Positions 33,794-45,700 of a stretch of DNA of 64,000 nt are shown here, piece after piece. The stretch comes from Pleurodeles waltl (Eukaryota; Chordata; Amphibia; Caudata; Salamandridae): NCBI RefSeq assembly GCF_031143425.1, contig NC_090437.1, positions 1,178,284,863 through 1,178,348,862 of the forward strand, in the 5' to 3' direction. Position 1 is the stretch's first letter; every line of letters starts with the position of its first letter. The notes under the pieces were generated by a model, which did not search any database, was not told the origin of the DNA, and worked only from the letters and a program-made list of their open reading frames with translations. The position numbers were made by a program, and so were the translations under genes.

Positions 33794-33887
33794 AACCTTT
33801 ACCAGGTAAAGGTTAGACAAATAGGTGACTTATAAGTTACTTAAGTGCTGTGTAAAATGCTGTGAAATAACGTGGACGTTATTTCAC
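33794..33887. promoter_or_regulatory. Conserved dyad pair in 5' LTR
   Basis: The pair comprises AACCTTTACC-A-GGTAAAGGTT (33794-33814) and GTGAAATAACGT-GG-ACGTTATTTCAC (33862-33887). Both match the dyads of the 3' LTR. Confidence 0.5.
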
Positions 33888-34377
33888 TCAGGCTGCAGTG
33901 GCAGGCCTGTGTGAGAATTGTCAGAGCTCCCTATGGGTGGCAAAAGAAATGCTGCAGCCCATAGGGATCTCCTGGAACCCCAATACCCTGGGTACCTCAG
34001 TACCATTTACTAGGGAATTATAAGGGTGTTCCAGTATGCCAATGTAAATTGGTAAAATTGGTCACTAGCCTGTTAGTGACAATTTGTAAAGAGAGAGCAT
34101 AACCACTGAGGTTCTGGTTAGCAGAGCCTCAGTGAGACAGTTAGGCATCACACAGGGAACACATACCTATAGGTCACAAACTTATGAGCACTGGGGTCCT
34201 GACTAGCAGGGTCCCAGTGACACATAACAAACATACTGAAAACATAGGGTTTTCACTATGAGCACTGGGCCCTGGCTAGCAGGATCCCAGTGAGACAGTG
34301 AAAACACCCTGACATATACTCACAAACAGGCCAAAAGTGGGGGTAACAAGGCTAGAAAGAGGCTACTTTCTTACACA

Positions 34378-34665
34378 CATGCTCTGAGCAGGTGGTAAAA
34401 TTATGACGCAGTGAAGTCGCAGAACGAGGCAGTGATATGTAAATTTCCCTGCATCAGTTCTGCGTGACTTTCCTGTGGGACTGTCTACCTTGCATGCATT
34501 ATACCATGCGCAGGTATAATGTGACACAAAGCTTTACAAACTAACACATTGGGCCCAATGCATCAGTTTGTAAATGTGGAGCTGTATAGAGCACTTCTTG
34601 CACCACTTTTGCATAGAAAATAATGATGCACTGGTGGCACAAAGTCCTTGTAAATGAGGCCCGAG
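34378..34665. mobile_element. MITE copy 2, right part, interrupted by the gag-pro element
   Basis: From GCTCTGAGCAGG onward the sequence follows the MITE at 20598-20884: GTTCTGCGTGACTTT, GCAGGTATAATGTG, GCTTTACAAACT, TTGTAAATGAGGCCC. It begins exactly at the LTR end, so the retrotransposon entered this MITE. The left MITE half is missing beside the truncated 3' LTR at 26526. Confidence 0.6.
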
Positions 34666-34739
34666 TGTGGTGCAGAATGCAGCACACATAGAAAGAGGAA
34701 GAAATGAGGAGAAAAAAAGATATTTCTCGCAGTTGCATC

Positions 34740-35055
34740 ATTCTTACACCACCCCTGAGGTGGCGTAGGAATCTGACTCATGCCCAGATATGTAAATGTG
34801 TGAATGCATCAGAATCCTGCCAGTTCCATGGGTGTTGCATGGGAGCTCCCCAAGCAACACCTGTGGAATGCCCCTTTCACACAGTGTTATAAGTGAAAGG
34901 GGTCCATATTTACAAGGCCATGAAAAGCCACATAAGATGGCTTTGCGTGGCCTTATAAATATGTGCTGCCACACTGAGCCACTGGAGCGTAAAAAAAAAA
35001 AATGCTCTAATATTTCAGTGAGTCGCTAAGGCCTCGTAAATGAGGCCCTATCTTT
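34740..35055. repeat. Related MITE-like segment with strong hairpins
   Basis: CCCCTTTCAC and GTGAAAGGGG pair at 34871-34902. A second hairpin, GGCCATGAAAAGCCA facing TGGCTTTGCGTGGCC, lies at about 34917-34953 with 13 of 15 pairs. The right end GGCCTCGTAAATGAGGCCC resembles the MITE terminus. No coding capacity. Confidence 0.5.
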
Positions 35056-35934
35056 GGGAAAATACCTTGTTTGACACTTCCAGGGCGTTAACATCTAAAC
35101 ATCATAGAAAGAAAGAATCATAGTCAGTTTAATGGTTAATCTCCTCAAGGCCAAATTATCATTCTTCCTTCCTTCTGTCAAGATAATAAGAATGAGAAGT
35201 ACATTTCAAAGGGGTGTCATGCAAGGGGAAATACCTTAAAGGGTGTAGCAAATCATAGAAGAGCTACTGGCAAACAAGACTTTTGCAAGTAAGTTACTGG
35301 CTAAAATAGAAGATGCTGATGTGCCAGTGTGATGTAGTCTAATGATTTGTGGCGTGGCATAGTTTTCTCAAAAACTGTCTTCCATCGGTTCAAAATACCA
35401 GTGTTCAATTACCCCCAGGCCGATAAAAAAGTATCCTTAATAAGTGTGAGAGCCTTGTCAGTTGCTGCTCACCTTGAACATTATATGTGAAGTAGGATAG
35501 ATCTCCCATTCAAGGTTTTCCTAAAGCAGAGTCTCCAATTAACCTCCTTGTTTTAACAGAGAGTGAGGTAATCTGTATAAAAGAGAGCTTGATGATCTGA
35601 GAGGGTTTGAGTCAATCCAAGGAACATTAATGTATAGCATCCTGAAAGGATTACTGAGTAGAAGGTGACAGAATTCACACAGTGTGGCCAATTCCTTTCG
35701 AAGCCAAGGATGGAGCCTTAATGTATGCACCAAGGAAGGAATCTGAACATTTTTAACACGTTTTGACGAAGAAATTTTGATAACAGGAGTCTGTATTCTA
35801 GGAATTGAGCCATGTGTGGGTCATGTTAAACTTTACAGCAACTGAAGGAAGGGCACAGACAGATTGGTGTGCTCCGAGTAGTTAGACATGGCCCTTTCTG
35901 CAGGGTCATCCTCAAACATTTAACTATCATACTC
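35056..35934. other. Unassigned sequence
   Basis: No supported gene or repeat. A short minus-strand frame (35539-35733) has no recognisable domain. Confidence 0.5.
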
Positions 35935-36076
35935 CTGTTTTCTGAACACATTTTTTTATTGGCTTTTAGCACTCTGTGCACTTTACCACTGCTATCTATT
36001 GCTAAAGTGTTTGCACTTTCTCCTTTAAACATGGTAAAAATAATCACACCCAATTGGCATATTTAATTTACTTGTA
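35935..36076 (+). repeat. LTR fragment (5' part)
   Basis: GGCTTTTAGCACTCTGTGCA, CTTTACCACTGCTA, CTTTAAACATGGTA and CCCAATTGGCATATTTAATT follow the 5' part of the plus-strand LTR at 22195-24288. The fragment stops abruptly at 36076 where the LINE begins. Confidence 0.75.
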
Positions 36077-38320
36077 CATTCACTCAAACCAGACTCACCC
36101 CCACATCTACACCAGACATCGCCTCCCGACTCCCCCAGGATACAGGATGATGCACTGCGACCACCCCAGCAGACATGGCAGAGGCACCAACATCATCCGC
36201 AATTACTCCCTACACTGCACCGCCTCGGACTATGACAGAACACAGATCATGGAACACCTCAACTTCCACATCAAACCCGACGCAAATACCGCCATCAGAG
36301 CAAACCTCATCTACAGACCTCCTGGGTCCTGCCTCAACTTCTGCAACTCCATACCAGACTCCATTGCACCCCTGGCAATCAATTCTAACCAATACATCTT
36401 CCTGGTGGACCTGAACTTCCACCTTGAAGAAAAGAACGATGCTGACTCCACCTCACTCCTTGGCCTCTCTCAGCTATCTAGTCACCGCCCCCGCCCACAG
36501 CTCAGGACACACAGTGGACCCCATCTTCTTCACAAGAGACAGATACAAATTCTCCCACACCATCAAGATAAGAAGGACCGAGCACAACATCGTACACTTC
36601 ACCATCGATCGACTTAATGATGCCTCAATGGAACCCCCTACGATCCCCTGCCGCAACTGGGGAAAAGTCACAGAAACTTCCTGGAGTGCAACACTCAAGG
36701 ACACCAGACCCAGCCCAGCAGACACCCTCAAACTCTGCATCCAAACCCTCTCCAACTGGCTCTCACTGTCGCCCCCCTGAAAAGCACCACCAGCAGCAAA
36801 CCCACCAAGCAAGCCACATGGTTCACCCTGGAACTTTGGACCCTCAAACGCTACTGCAGGAAACTTTGAAACTGGTGCTCAAAGAAGACCCATGTCAACC
36901 TCGCATTCTTCAGATATGCTGTCAACATATACCACCATCGACTCAGGGAGACCAAGAAAAAAGCACTCACCACCCCCATCAAGGCAAGCACCAGCCATGC
37001 CAGAGAACTCTTCAGCATCGTCTGAGAATTCTCCTGCCCCTCCACCACTGAGAACACAATCCACCCTTCCCAAGCTCTGTGCAACAATCTATCGGACTAC
37101 TTCCACCACAAAATCTCACGTATACAGCAACTTCGATCCTCAGCCCACCGACTTCGACCCCCGCACCCTAAGCTACCACAACCTCCCCCACTGCATCACT
37201 GAATGGAAGACATCATTGCCATCATGACCTAGATCTACTCCAGGTTCCCTGCTGACCCCTGCCCACACCAGTTCTACAACCTAGGAAAAGAAGTAATTGG
37301 AGCACCCCTCACAGAAATCCTCAACACTTCCATCACCACAGCCACCCTCCCCGACACCTGGAAACATACCGGGGTCAAGCCCCTTCTGGAGAAACCCTCA
37401 GCCGACCCCAACGAGCTCAAGAACTATCACCCATCTCACTCCTCACATTCCCTGCCAAAGTCCTGGAAAAGGCCATCAACTGCCAGCTCTCTGACTACCT
37501 CGAACACAACAACCTGCTCGACCCATCTCAATCCAGCTTCTGGCCAGATCACAGCACCAATACTGCCTTGATCACAGCAACTGATGACATCAGATTCCTC
37601 CTCAACCACGGGGTAACAGCCACTCCCATCCTCTTTGACCTATCTGCAGCTTTCAACACCATCTCCCACCACACTCTCATCACCAGACTCCACAGCATCG
37701 GCATCCAAGACAAAACACTCAACTGGATCTCCTCCTTCCTCTCCAGCCGAACACAGAAGATCCTCCTCCCTCCCTTCATCTCTGCCCCCAAAGACATCAT
37801 CTGTGGTATTCTCCAGGTTTCTCTCTCAGCCCCACTCTCTTCAACACCTACATGACTCCTCTAGCTGTGGACGCATACACCCACGGACTCAACATTGTCT
37901 CCTACATGGATGACACCCACTCGTCCTCTCCCTCACAGACGACGCCACCACCACACAAACCAACTTCCAAAACACTATGACCAACATCGCTGCCGGTATG
38001 AGGACCAACTGCATCAAGCTAAACAATAGACACAATGGAGATCCTCATCTTCGGAAACAAGCCATCCCTTTAGGATGACTCGTGGTGGACCGCTGCCCTC
38101 GCCCCACCATTCACACCCTCCAGTCATGCACGCAACCTCGAAATCATCCTGGACACCAAGCTGACCATGAAGCAACAGATCAACACTGTCTCCTTGGCCT
38201 GCTTCCACATCCTCTGCATGCTTCACAAGATTTTCCGATGGATACCTATCTCCACCAGGAAAACAGTCACCCAGGCCCTCGTCTCCAGCCACCTCAATTA
38301 CATCAACACATGCTATTAAG
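36077..38320 (+). pseudogene. L2/CR1-like LINE ORF2 (endonuclease and reverse transcriptase), degenerate
   Basis: Split across frames, the translation shows endonuclease pieces: LIYRPPGSCLNFCNSI, then IFLVDLNFHLEE at about 36397-36430 where active copies have GDFNFH, then SSGHTVDPIFF. The reverse transcriptase follows: motif A FDLSAAFNTISHHTLI at about 37633-37680 with its aspartate, and the catalytic box YMDDT at 37902-37916. The C-terminal LVSSHLNYINTCY resembles the V.SRLDYCN block of CR1/L2 elements (about 38280-38320). At least three frameshifts and several stops make it inactive. The 5' end abuts an LTR fragment, and the 3' tail beyond 38320 is lost or unrecognisable. The clade is called from motif style. 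Confidence 0.8.
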
Positions 38321-38381
38321 GAGGAGCACATAAGCACAGGGTCTTGAGCTTGCACAAATATAACTTTCTGAATGTATTTTG

Positions 38382-38384
<3 letters not shown>

Positions 38385-38428
<44 letters not shown>
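38385..38428 (+). repeat. (AT)22 microsatellite
   Basis: Forty-four bases of uninterrupted AT just downstream of the recognisable LINE sequence. Confidence 0.95.
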
Positions 38429-38430
<2 letters not shown>

Positions 38431-39849
38431 ACCAATATTGTGGTGTTTAATTGGAGCTTCAGCCATTGATTTATTCTGTTGATAATTTGCTCCCACATTA
38501 TACCCTACTCCTCTCCTGATTGCTGTATGATTGCTCAGGGAGTGTGGGATGATTTGGGCAAATCCCATTAGTTAGCTAACAGCAAAGTGAGATCAGCACT
38601 TTGCGCAACAGCAACGACAGCCCTCGGTGACCACCAACATAAAGTTTCAGTAACAACTTTCCGTGACGCTTGACAGGAGCTTCACTCTACAGCGACGGTC
38701 ATCTGCAACGTCTGGCCTTTTCTTCACACCACACCAACATCCAACCTCAATCCTTTCCCTACTCCTCACGGCCCACTTTACCTTGAACAGAACTCTTCAC
38801 ACAGGATGTTTGAGGGTAACTCTTCCAGCCGGACTAACCTGGTTTCTGTATCTGGCCTGTGCTCAATCGTGGTCGGCCTGAACTTGTGACTTTCACCCCG
38901 TCTCACAGATAGCCAAGATCACCAGATAGCCAAGAGTGGACCCTTGTGCTTTTAGGAGCTTTTTATAACTGAAATCTTTAAAATTGCATATCTGCAGTTC
39001 TACTAATTTGATTTTTGTTGTTCTGGCCTCAAATAATTTATTACATTTTACTCTATTTTTTTTAATTGGTGAGGGATTTTTCTTGTGTTGTGTTTTGCAT
39101 GCATAACTATTTTAAGGGTTAAATCTGTTTTATTGGTTTACAGAATATAAGTCGAAACAAACAAACCATTGCCATTTCGGCCTTTCTTCAACAAAGATGC
39201 CAGTATCATGAAATGCCATGCAACACAATGATATCTACATAACCATTTCCCCTCTCCCCCATAACACCTATTATACTCAGTTTGCAGTAGCATTTTCTGG
39301 GCTTTTCTTCACCCAGAACCCTGCATCTTCAACCCAGGAAGCCTTTCCCGCATTGTGTGCCATCACCCATGGCTGTCAGATACAGTAACTGCAGATATTT
39401 ATGACAAACAACCTCTGTGCACCACTCCAAATTGTAGGATGCATCACTCAATGCCGAATTTGGAGTTAGTGGAGATATTCTGTTTCAGAAAGACCAAAGT
39501 TGGTTTTCAGTTGCTCAAATGATATTAGTTTTGTGGCATCAAAAAAGGTGCTCTATGACTCTGGAGCCTGAGTGTTGCCAGGCAGAGAAAGCCATAGCCT
39601 AGATGCCCGGGGTAAAGTCCAGGTTGCCCAGAATGAGTGTCAGTGGCAAGGGGGAAAATGTCAGCCATTTCTGGGTGACTGCTTTATCCCAGACCTCCAG
39701 TGAGCTATCTTTCACAAGCCTCTGAATTCTTCCTCCCTTACCACTCCGCTCCTCCACAAGAGAGAGCCCCAGTCTGGCCATAATGCTACTCTGACCTACC
39801 GAGGCCGTTGTTCATTACAAGGTTTAGCTTTCCCCTAAATCAATCTTAG
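38429..39849. other. Unassigned sequence
   Basis: No supported gene. It may include the 3' untranslated part of the minus-strand LINE that follows, but I see no poly(A) or defined end. Confidence 0.4.
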
Positions 39850-40099
39850 TTTTGTAAATCTAACAGTGGGCCAAGCTGGTAGCTGGCTAATTAGTCATAT
39901 GCAAACTAACGCTAATAGTTTTATCCAGATCCTTCTTGATTGTTCATCTATAACACCTGGTGAGCGATTTAAATTTTTCCAGAAACTGTACCACCTGATG
40001 TTCAACATAATATTCTTTGGGTCAAGTGACTCAAGGAAAGCTGGTCTACAGCATCTGATCCTCAATGCGTTGAGTTCTTTTTTCAACATCCTTCTTCAC

Positions 40100-43000
40100 T
40101 GGTGGTCCAGGGTTGGGCATATACAAATAACATGTAGCAATGTTTCCTTGACCTGGCCGCATAGGTAGCATTTCTGATTTCCGCTTTGGACTTCTTCCCT
40201 CCATTTTGGCTGAAGCTCTAGCATTGGAATATTACCATATCTTACACTTAGAAATCTCTGCTTTATCTTCAGGGAGTAGGGGTCATCCAGAAAAGATGAC
40301 TCTTTATTAGTTTTATAAAATTTTAAGACCAGCCGTCCATACAACCTTTTAGATACTTCCTCCTTGTCTTCTGTCCAACTTTGCAGTTTGATGGATTTGT
40401 TTACTGCTTTCCTAAATTGGCCATTGGCCCAGACATGTTAAGGTCCCACAAATGGCCCAGTTCAAGCACCTCTATGCTTTTTTTAGATGTTTCTTGTAAT
40501 CACAATTACCCCTTTCAAGATTAATTTCCGACTACACTAGATTTACCAGCGTTCCTTCAGTGGCTGGCCACAGTTTGTAGCAGCATTTTATGAGTGCTGC
40601 AGGCCTACCAAGGGACTGCCTTATTAGCGAAAAATCCAACCTGACTTGGGCAGGAGAAGCTGACCTAGGTAGCCGAAAGGCTTGTTGGTATGCTCTTATC
40701 ATTAGCTTGCCCAACAAGGATATTTCAGGACCAATCATTATTTCTGAAACATGAAAGGATGGGTAGTTTAGCCTTCATGACTGATGCCAGCTGTTAAGAT
40801 TGTTCCCCTGAATGGTTCTCGCTAATGTTATAAAGGCATTATTAAGGGCCTGAGCTTTTCCCTTTATCACCTTCCTTCATAGCACATACGTGCCTCTTGT
40901 ATCTATCTTGACACTCAGATACGGGCATGTTGTGGTTTCATCAATTGTCTTCACATTTAGGTACTATTTGCGCTGGGTGGAAATGCAGCAATTAAAAGCA
41001 ATCACTTTTGTTTTAATGCAGTTCGTTTCCAGCTCATTATTCTTTGCATATGTCCTTTAACAGTTTAGCAGTCTTTGTGGGCCTATTCTTGTATTACTGA
41101 GCAACAACAGGCCATCTGCATACAGCATGTTGGAAAACTGCTAACCACCAAGGCTGGGCGCGTGCCTAGACTTGGTGGTTAGCAACTGAGGAGAGGTCTG
41201 CAATGTACGAATTAAAGAGAAGTAGTGCTAAAACACAGCCTTGTTTTAGGCCAGCTGATGTTTTAACCTCCCATGGCAGATGGGTACCCCCCGAGCTTGA
41301 CCTTAACCCATGTGTCAGAATATAATAGCGTAATAGCACTCAAAATTGCTTCCATGCGGGACACAGTCAAAAGCTGCCTTAAAGTCCATGAAGCACATAT
41401 AAGTTGGAGTTCCGGTGGCCTTGACTTTATTGAAGGTCAGACCCAGTGCCAGAAGATTAGTTAGTGTGCCTCGGTTCTTAGTGAAGACGGTTTGATTAAA
41501 GGGCAATCTGCTGTTGTCTACAACCCATGTCTCTAGATCTTGAGAAAGGTGCATTGAGAAGTACTTAAGATCAACATCCAACAGAGCTATAAGGTGATAA
41601 TTATTTGGTGAGGAGGCAATACCCTCCTTATAAATGAGATGGATTATTGAACCCTTCCAGCTGGCCGGGATAAACCCTGTTGCCAAAGCATAATTAAACA
41701 TTGCCGCAAGAAAGGTTGCCCACCTTGATGTTGAGTGTTTAAACAGTGCTCGTGGAAGCCCATTAGGGCCTGGGGCACAGTCGGTTTGTGATTTTTCAAT
41801 GATCTTAATTATTTCTGTGGGGCTAAATGCTGAGGAGGGCTGTCCCTCAGTAGTCCAGTTGCCACTCTCCCCATGCACTGCCATGTTTTCATTCTGAGTA
41901 CTTTCCTTGAAATTAGATTTCAAATGACTGACCCAGGCATTCTGAGTTATATTTGCATTATGGGCCTCTCTTGGACCTTTTTCAGGATTATTGATCAGTT
42001 TCCAAAAGCGTTTTGAGCCCAGTTAGTTGCATACAGCAATTTGAACCAGAGCGGTTCCTGTTTGGATTTTTTATGGGACCATATCTCCCTTTTTAATTCT
42101 TTCCTCTTTTCATGGAGGCTTCTTAATAGCATTTCATCCTCAGTAGATTTTACGCAATTGCCTCAGCAGCCTGCCCACTGTAGATTTTCTCAGGTGCACC
42201 GATCGTGGAATAGATATGTCCTTATGGCACCCAAGACGAGCTCCCTTTTTCACTCTCTTAGCAGTGAATTTATTTGTTAGTTCCTTAACTTCCCATACAG
42301 ATGTCAGATTAGCATTTTCTGCGACAATACATTTCAAACTGCCCACTGCCTCTGCCGCTTGAGCCTGGACCGTACATGAGTTCCACTTGAGGCGTTTCAA
42401 GTTTTTGGTGCCAATCTCTCCCTGGAGGATCACCACGGCTTCTTGCTTATGCTCAATTGTCTGAACTGTGATTTTGTGTGGGAGGTGGTCACTATCCTCA
42501 TGGTGTAACACTCTGAAGTTACTTACTTGCTTAAGCAATGGGAAGTTTGCCAGCGAGTAGTCTAAGTCTGAGAATGATTCACCCGAGGCCCTTTTCCATG
42601 CTCGGGAGCTGTCTGGCGGCTTCTGACCATTCAGGGCAAACAGGCCATTTAACTCATACACCTTTGTTAGCTTCTCTCCAGTCTTGTCTTTCCGGATGTA
42701 ATGTGGCATCCTTTGAGTTAAAACAAACCCAGCTACCTCTGCATGCTCCTAGTTCGGGAGATAGAATAAGTTAAGATTAAAATTTCCTGTGACTAACCAG
42801 TATGATGGTCAGCTTGAATTTTTTAAATGAAATAGGTGTGCAGCAAGTTTGTCTGCCACTGCAGCCTTCCTTTTCAGATTGATGTATACATTTATAAACA
42901 TAAGGGGTTCGTGTATATTCTGTGCCCAGCCATCCAGTTGCACAGCCAGGGAGGGCTGTTCACCCATAGGAAGTTCTTAAATCTTAACAGCCAAATTGGA

Positions 43001-43200
43001 ATTAATGTAAATCGACAGGCCACCTTTTGCCTTTCCGAATCGGCCGGTTTATTAAATTCTTCATAACCAATAAAAGGAATTCTGGCTTGTGCCCAGGTCT
43101 CTTGAATGATTATTATATCAAATGGGCCTAAAAACTGATTAACAGCTGGGTCTTTAATTTGCCTGTAGGCACCCTATGTTCCAAGAACAAATATTTATCC
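40100..43200 (-). pseudogene. LINE ORF2: endonuclease, reverse transcriptase, zinc knuckle; inactive
   Basis: The endonuclease start is visible as FDIIIIQETWAQARIPF (about 43130-43080), and its end as SFSDLDYSLANFPLL with DSDHLPHKI (about 42580-42470), matching the LDY...SDH.P pattern. The reverse transcriptase has PGPNGLPRALFK, a NYHLIALLDVDLKYF block and MCFMDFKAAFDCVPH (motif A, aspartate present). Motif C reads YADG at 41122-41111 instead of YADD. The C-terminal CYLCGQVKETLLHVIC fits a CCHC-type motif (about 40180-40100). Stops split the reading frame throughout. The altered YADD box alone would abolish polymerase activity. Confidence 0.8.
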
Positions 43201-43299
43201 CCCCCTGAGTGGAGGCAGTCAGCTGTGTTTATATTCAACTGTTATGAGACTTTCCCTGTGATAGAGCTTCAGGCAGCTAGCTCCAATTGTCTTGAGTGT

Positions 43300-45700
43300 T
43301 GCGCTATTTTATCATTTTCTGGCACTCCTCTCCTCTCAATATTTGGACTGTTACGGAGGACTGTCCTACTGCTTCTTTGGGGGCTCCCCCGGAATTGCAT
43401 CTCCCATTTGCCCCTCTCAAGACAGACCAAGGTAGGGCTGCCTTTTTGTCAGGACTCTGCTCCTCTAATAGCAGGGAAGGATATCTATCTCCTTGGTAGA
43501 TTGTAACTTCAATGCCCCATGCCTTCAGAAGCTTTTTCTGTTCCAGGACCAAGGTGGGGCGATCTGAAGCCACAAATGTGACTAAAGTTTGATCTGAATG
43601 CTTTCTCCCTCTAGCTGGTAAAAACTTTATAGCCAGGATGTATTCAGAAACCACATGATCTAAACCAGGTAATGCCTTTGTTAGTTTTAGGTTTGAGATT
43701 TGATCATTATCGAAGCTTGATTTTTGTGGAGTCCTATGCACTCTATTTGATGCACTAGAACTATGATAACTCTTAAGACGGTCCCTTTCAACTGCTACTG
43801 TTGCTGTTTGCCCACATATAGAACCTCTACTTGCCTCTGAGGGCACATTTACTGGTGAATGTGACCTTACTGCTTGAGGAGCCTGCTCTATCATGGAGCT
43901 AGGTTGGGTTTCCTCTTTCTTGGGGATCCCTCACTGGCAACCCATGACCTGACTACCACAGCCAGGCCCAAGTCTCCCTTTTGTCTGAGACAGATTTCTA
44001 AAGAGCATATTAAGATCCGTAGGCCTAGACTCCATGTCAGGTAGTTGGAGTCTTGCTATTGATGTAGATTCTGACTCAGGCGTGTTGCATGCCAGCATCA
44101 GATCAATTGACTTAGGAATTCCTCTTGACTTCAGCTCTAACTTTGGCTTCTTGGCTTGCTGTGTGTTGCAGTTGCGGAAACATTTGCTCCACTTGCATAG
44201 CTGAGATGGGCTTTTTTTTGTCTTTTCCTGCATGCTTTTGCTCCCTCTTGGTCATATGAGTAGAGGGGGATGCATTTCCATTTCTGTCTCTATTGAACTC
44301 GGTAAATAGGCCATAGCCCTTCTGTGTGCCATAGGCACTTCTTTGCTTTTCTCTTAAACTGGTTCTTATGCCGGCTGAGGGATCTACTCTTTCAACTTGG
44401 TCCTCTTGTTCAGTTAGATGACTGCACTACAGCAGTCCCTTGGATGGGGTAGCTAGTAACTGCTTGGCCTGGTTGCCCTCCCTTGCAGGGCTGGGTTGAA
44501 TTCCCCCCAGAATTCCTTACAGAATAGCCGACAGTTGAACTAGTCTGTCGACTACCTCTTTACATGAACAGATAGTAAAGTTATTGAGCTGATTTGTATG
44601 GGCTCTCGTAAGAAAGGCCTTTAATTTTTCAAGTTTACCATCAATTCAAGAGACAAAGACAGCCAAGGTGTTTAACAGATCCAGCTGGATATCCATTTTA
44701 TTTAAGTGGTGCCTGAGGGCTGTTGCTGTCACTTGCATTGATTTCAATATTGCTACCCACATGTTGGTCTGATTCTTTGTAACTTGCGGGTCCTTGTGGT
44801 GGTCATCCACGTTCCCCATTTGATTCAGTGGAGCTATTTGATCTCCAGAGGAAGTAACCCAGGCTCCCTCTTCTGTGTGGGATAAGTCTTCAGCACCTGA
44901 CCCTCTGCTTTTAGCAGGCAAACTAGGAGCACCCAACTCAAGCACATTATTACTTGCTTTAAAAGCAAGGAAGGAATCAAACAATCCTGGGGCTCTTTAG
45001 CAAATTGCAGTTGTCCATATCAGTGTTCGTGTCAGTGCCGAGCTTATACAACTTATGCTGACAAACAAGATTTTCTGTGACAGCGTTCCATGACTCTATA
45101 GGTTCCTGTCCTGCTAATGCTGAAACCAATGCTAATGACCCTGGTGCCTCTAGAGCAGGGGCCTCATGATCTAACTCACAAGGAGTAATGGCCGGAGGCC
45201 CGCTGTATGGGTGCTATTTTTTTGTAATCATAATTATTGGAGAAAGGGGAATTTGAGGTGGCAGATTTCTTATAGCCTCCTTGCTTCCTTTAATTGGGGG
45301 GAGCCTGAGAATTTTGAAGGGGGTCATCTGCAACCGGGTGTTGCGCTCTACTTCATCTCATCTTACCACCTTGCTTACTTGAGGACTGAAAAAAGTCTGT
45401 TATCTTGTGGAGATCGGGTTGTTGGGGTGGATGTTACCTTTCGCATTTTGGAGGCCTCTCTGAGACTTATGTGCTACTTCTTGAACTACTTCTCGTGCCA
45501 CTCCTGTTGCATTTTCCATATCCGAGTTGCAATAATCTGCAGATGAGCATCTGGTATATATACTGTTTGTGCTAGTTCTCCGGGTTGCCCCGGTTGCACT
45601 GTCTGTCCTTCTTTTTGATACTGATTCACTTAATGCTGGATCCATTTTTCTCTTATTAGAGACTGAGGCCTTTCCTCTTGTTCTGTCTGATCTCATTCTC
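43300..45700 (-). pseudogene. LINE ORF1-like region
   Basis: The 197-codon frame ending at 43304 contains FLPARGRKHSDQTLVTFVAS and then a GIEVTIYQGDR block, resembling an RNA-binding (RRM-like) domain of a LINE ORF1 protein. Upstream frames (44646-44984, 45400-45696) are Ser/Thr/Lys-rich and probably belong to the same protein. There are several breaks. A role as nucleic-acid chaperone is inferred from position. Confidence 0.5.

Larger units (their letters stand above)
26526..34377 (-). mobile_element. LTR retrotransposon with gag and protease but no polymerase
   Basis: Two direct copies of a long LTR flank a minus-strand coding region: the 3' LTR at 26526-28753 and the 5' LTR at about 31500-34377. 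The LTR sense end is TGTGTRAGAAAGTAGCC. The 3' LTR is preceded by a G-rich polypurine tract. The 3' LTR is truncated at its far end (26526), so no target duplication can be read. The right flank (34378) is the body of a MITE, into which the element was inserted. The internal ORF carries a SCAN-like capsid segment, a CCHC knuckle and an aspartic protease, features of Ty3/Gypsy (Gmr1-like) elements. No reverse transcriptase or integrase sequence is seen. Confidence 0.85.
31500..34377 (-). repeat. 5' LTR of the gag-pro element
   Basis: The outer end is TGTGTAAGAAAGTAGCC (minus, from 34377). Homology with the 3' LTR covers 32140-34377, and the inner part to about 31500 has no partner because the 3' copy is truncated. 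A polyadenylation signal AATAAA is at 31544-31539 (minus). The inner boundary and primer-binding site could not be fixed; the gag ATG lies close by at 31481. Confidence 0.8.
39850..45700 (-). mobile_element. Non-LTR retrotransposon (LINE), near full length, degenerate
   Basis: In minus-strand order there are ORF1-like segments (about 45700-43300), an apurinic-type endonuclease (about 43190-42450), a reverse transcriptase (about 41920-41000) and a C-terminal zinc-knuckle segment (about 40200-40100). All are interrupted by stops and frameshifts. Ends are approximate. The clade is unassigned; the layout with ORF1 and a C-terminal CCHC-like motif fits the CR1/I/Jockey-type groups. Confidence 0.75.

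Noticed and set aside
38385..38428. (AT)22 as replication origin or matrix attachment site
   Set aside because: It is a plain dinucleotide microsatellite; nothing further supports such a role.
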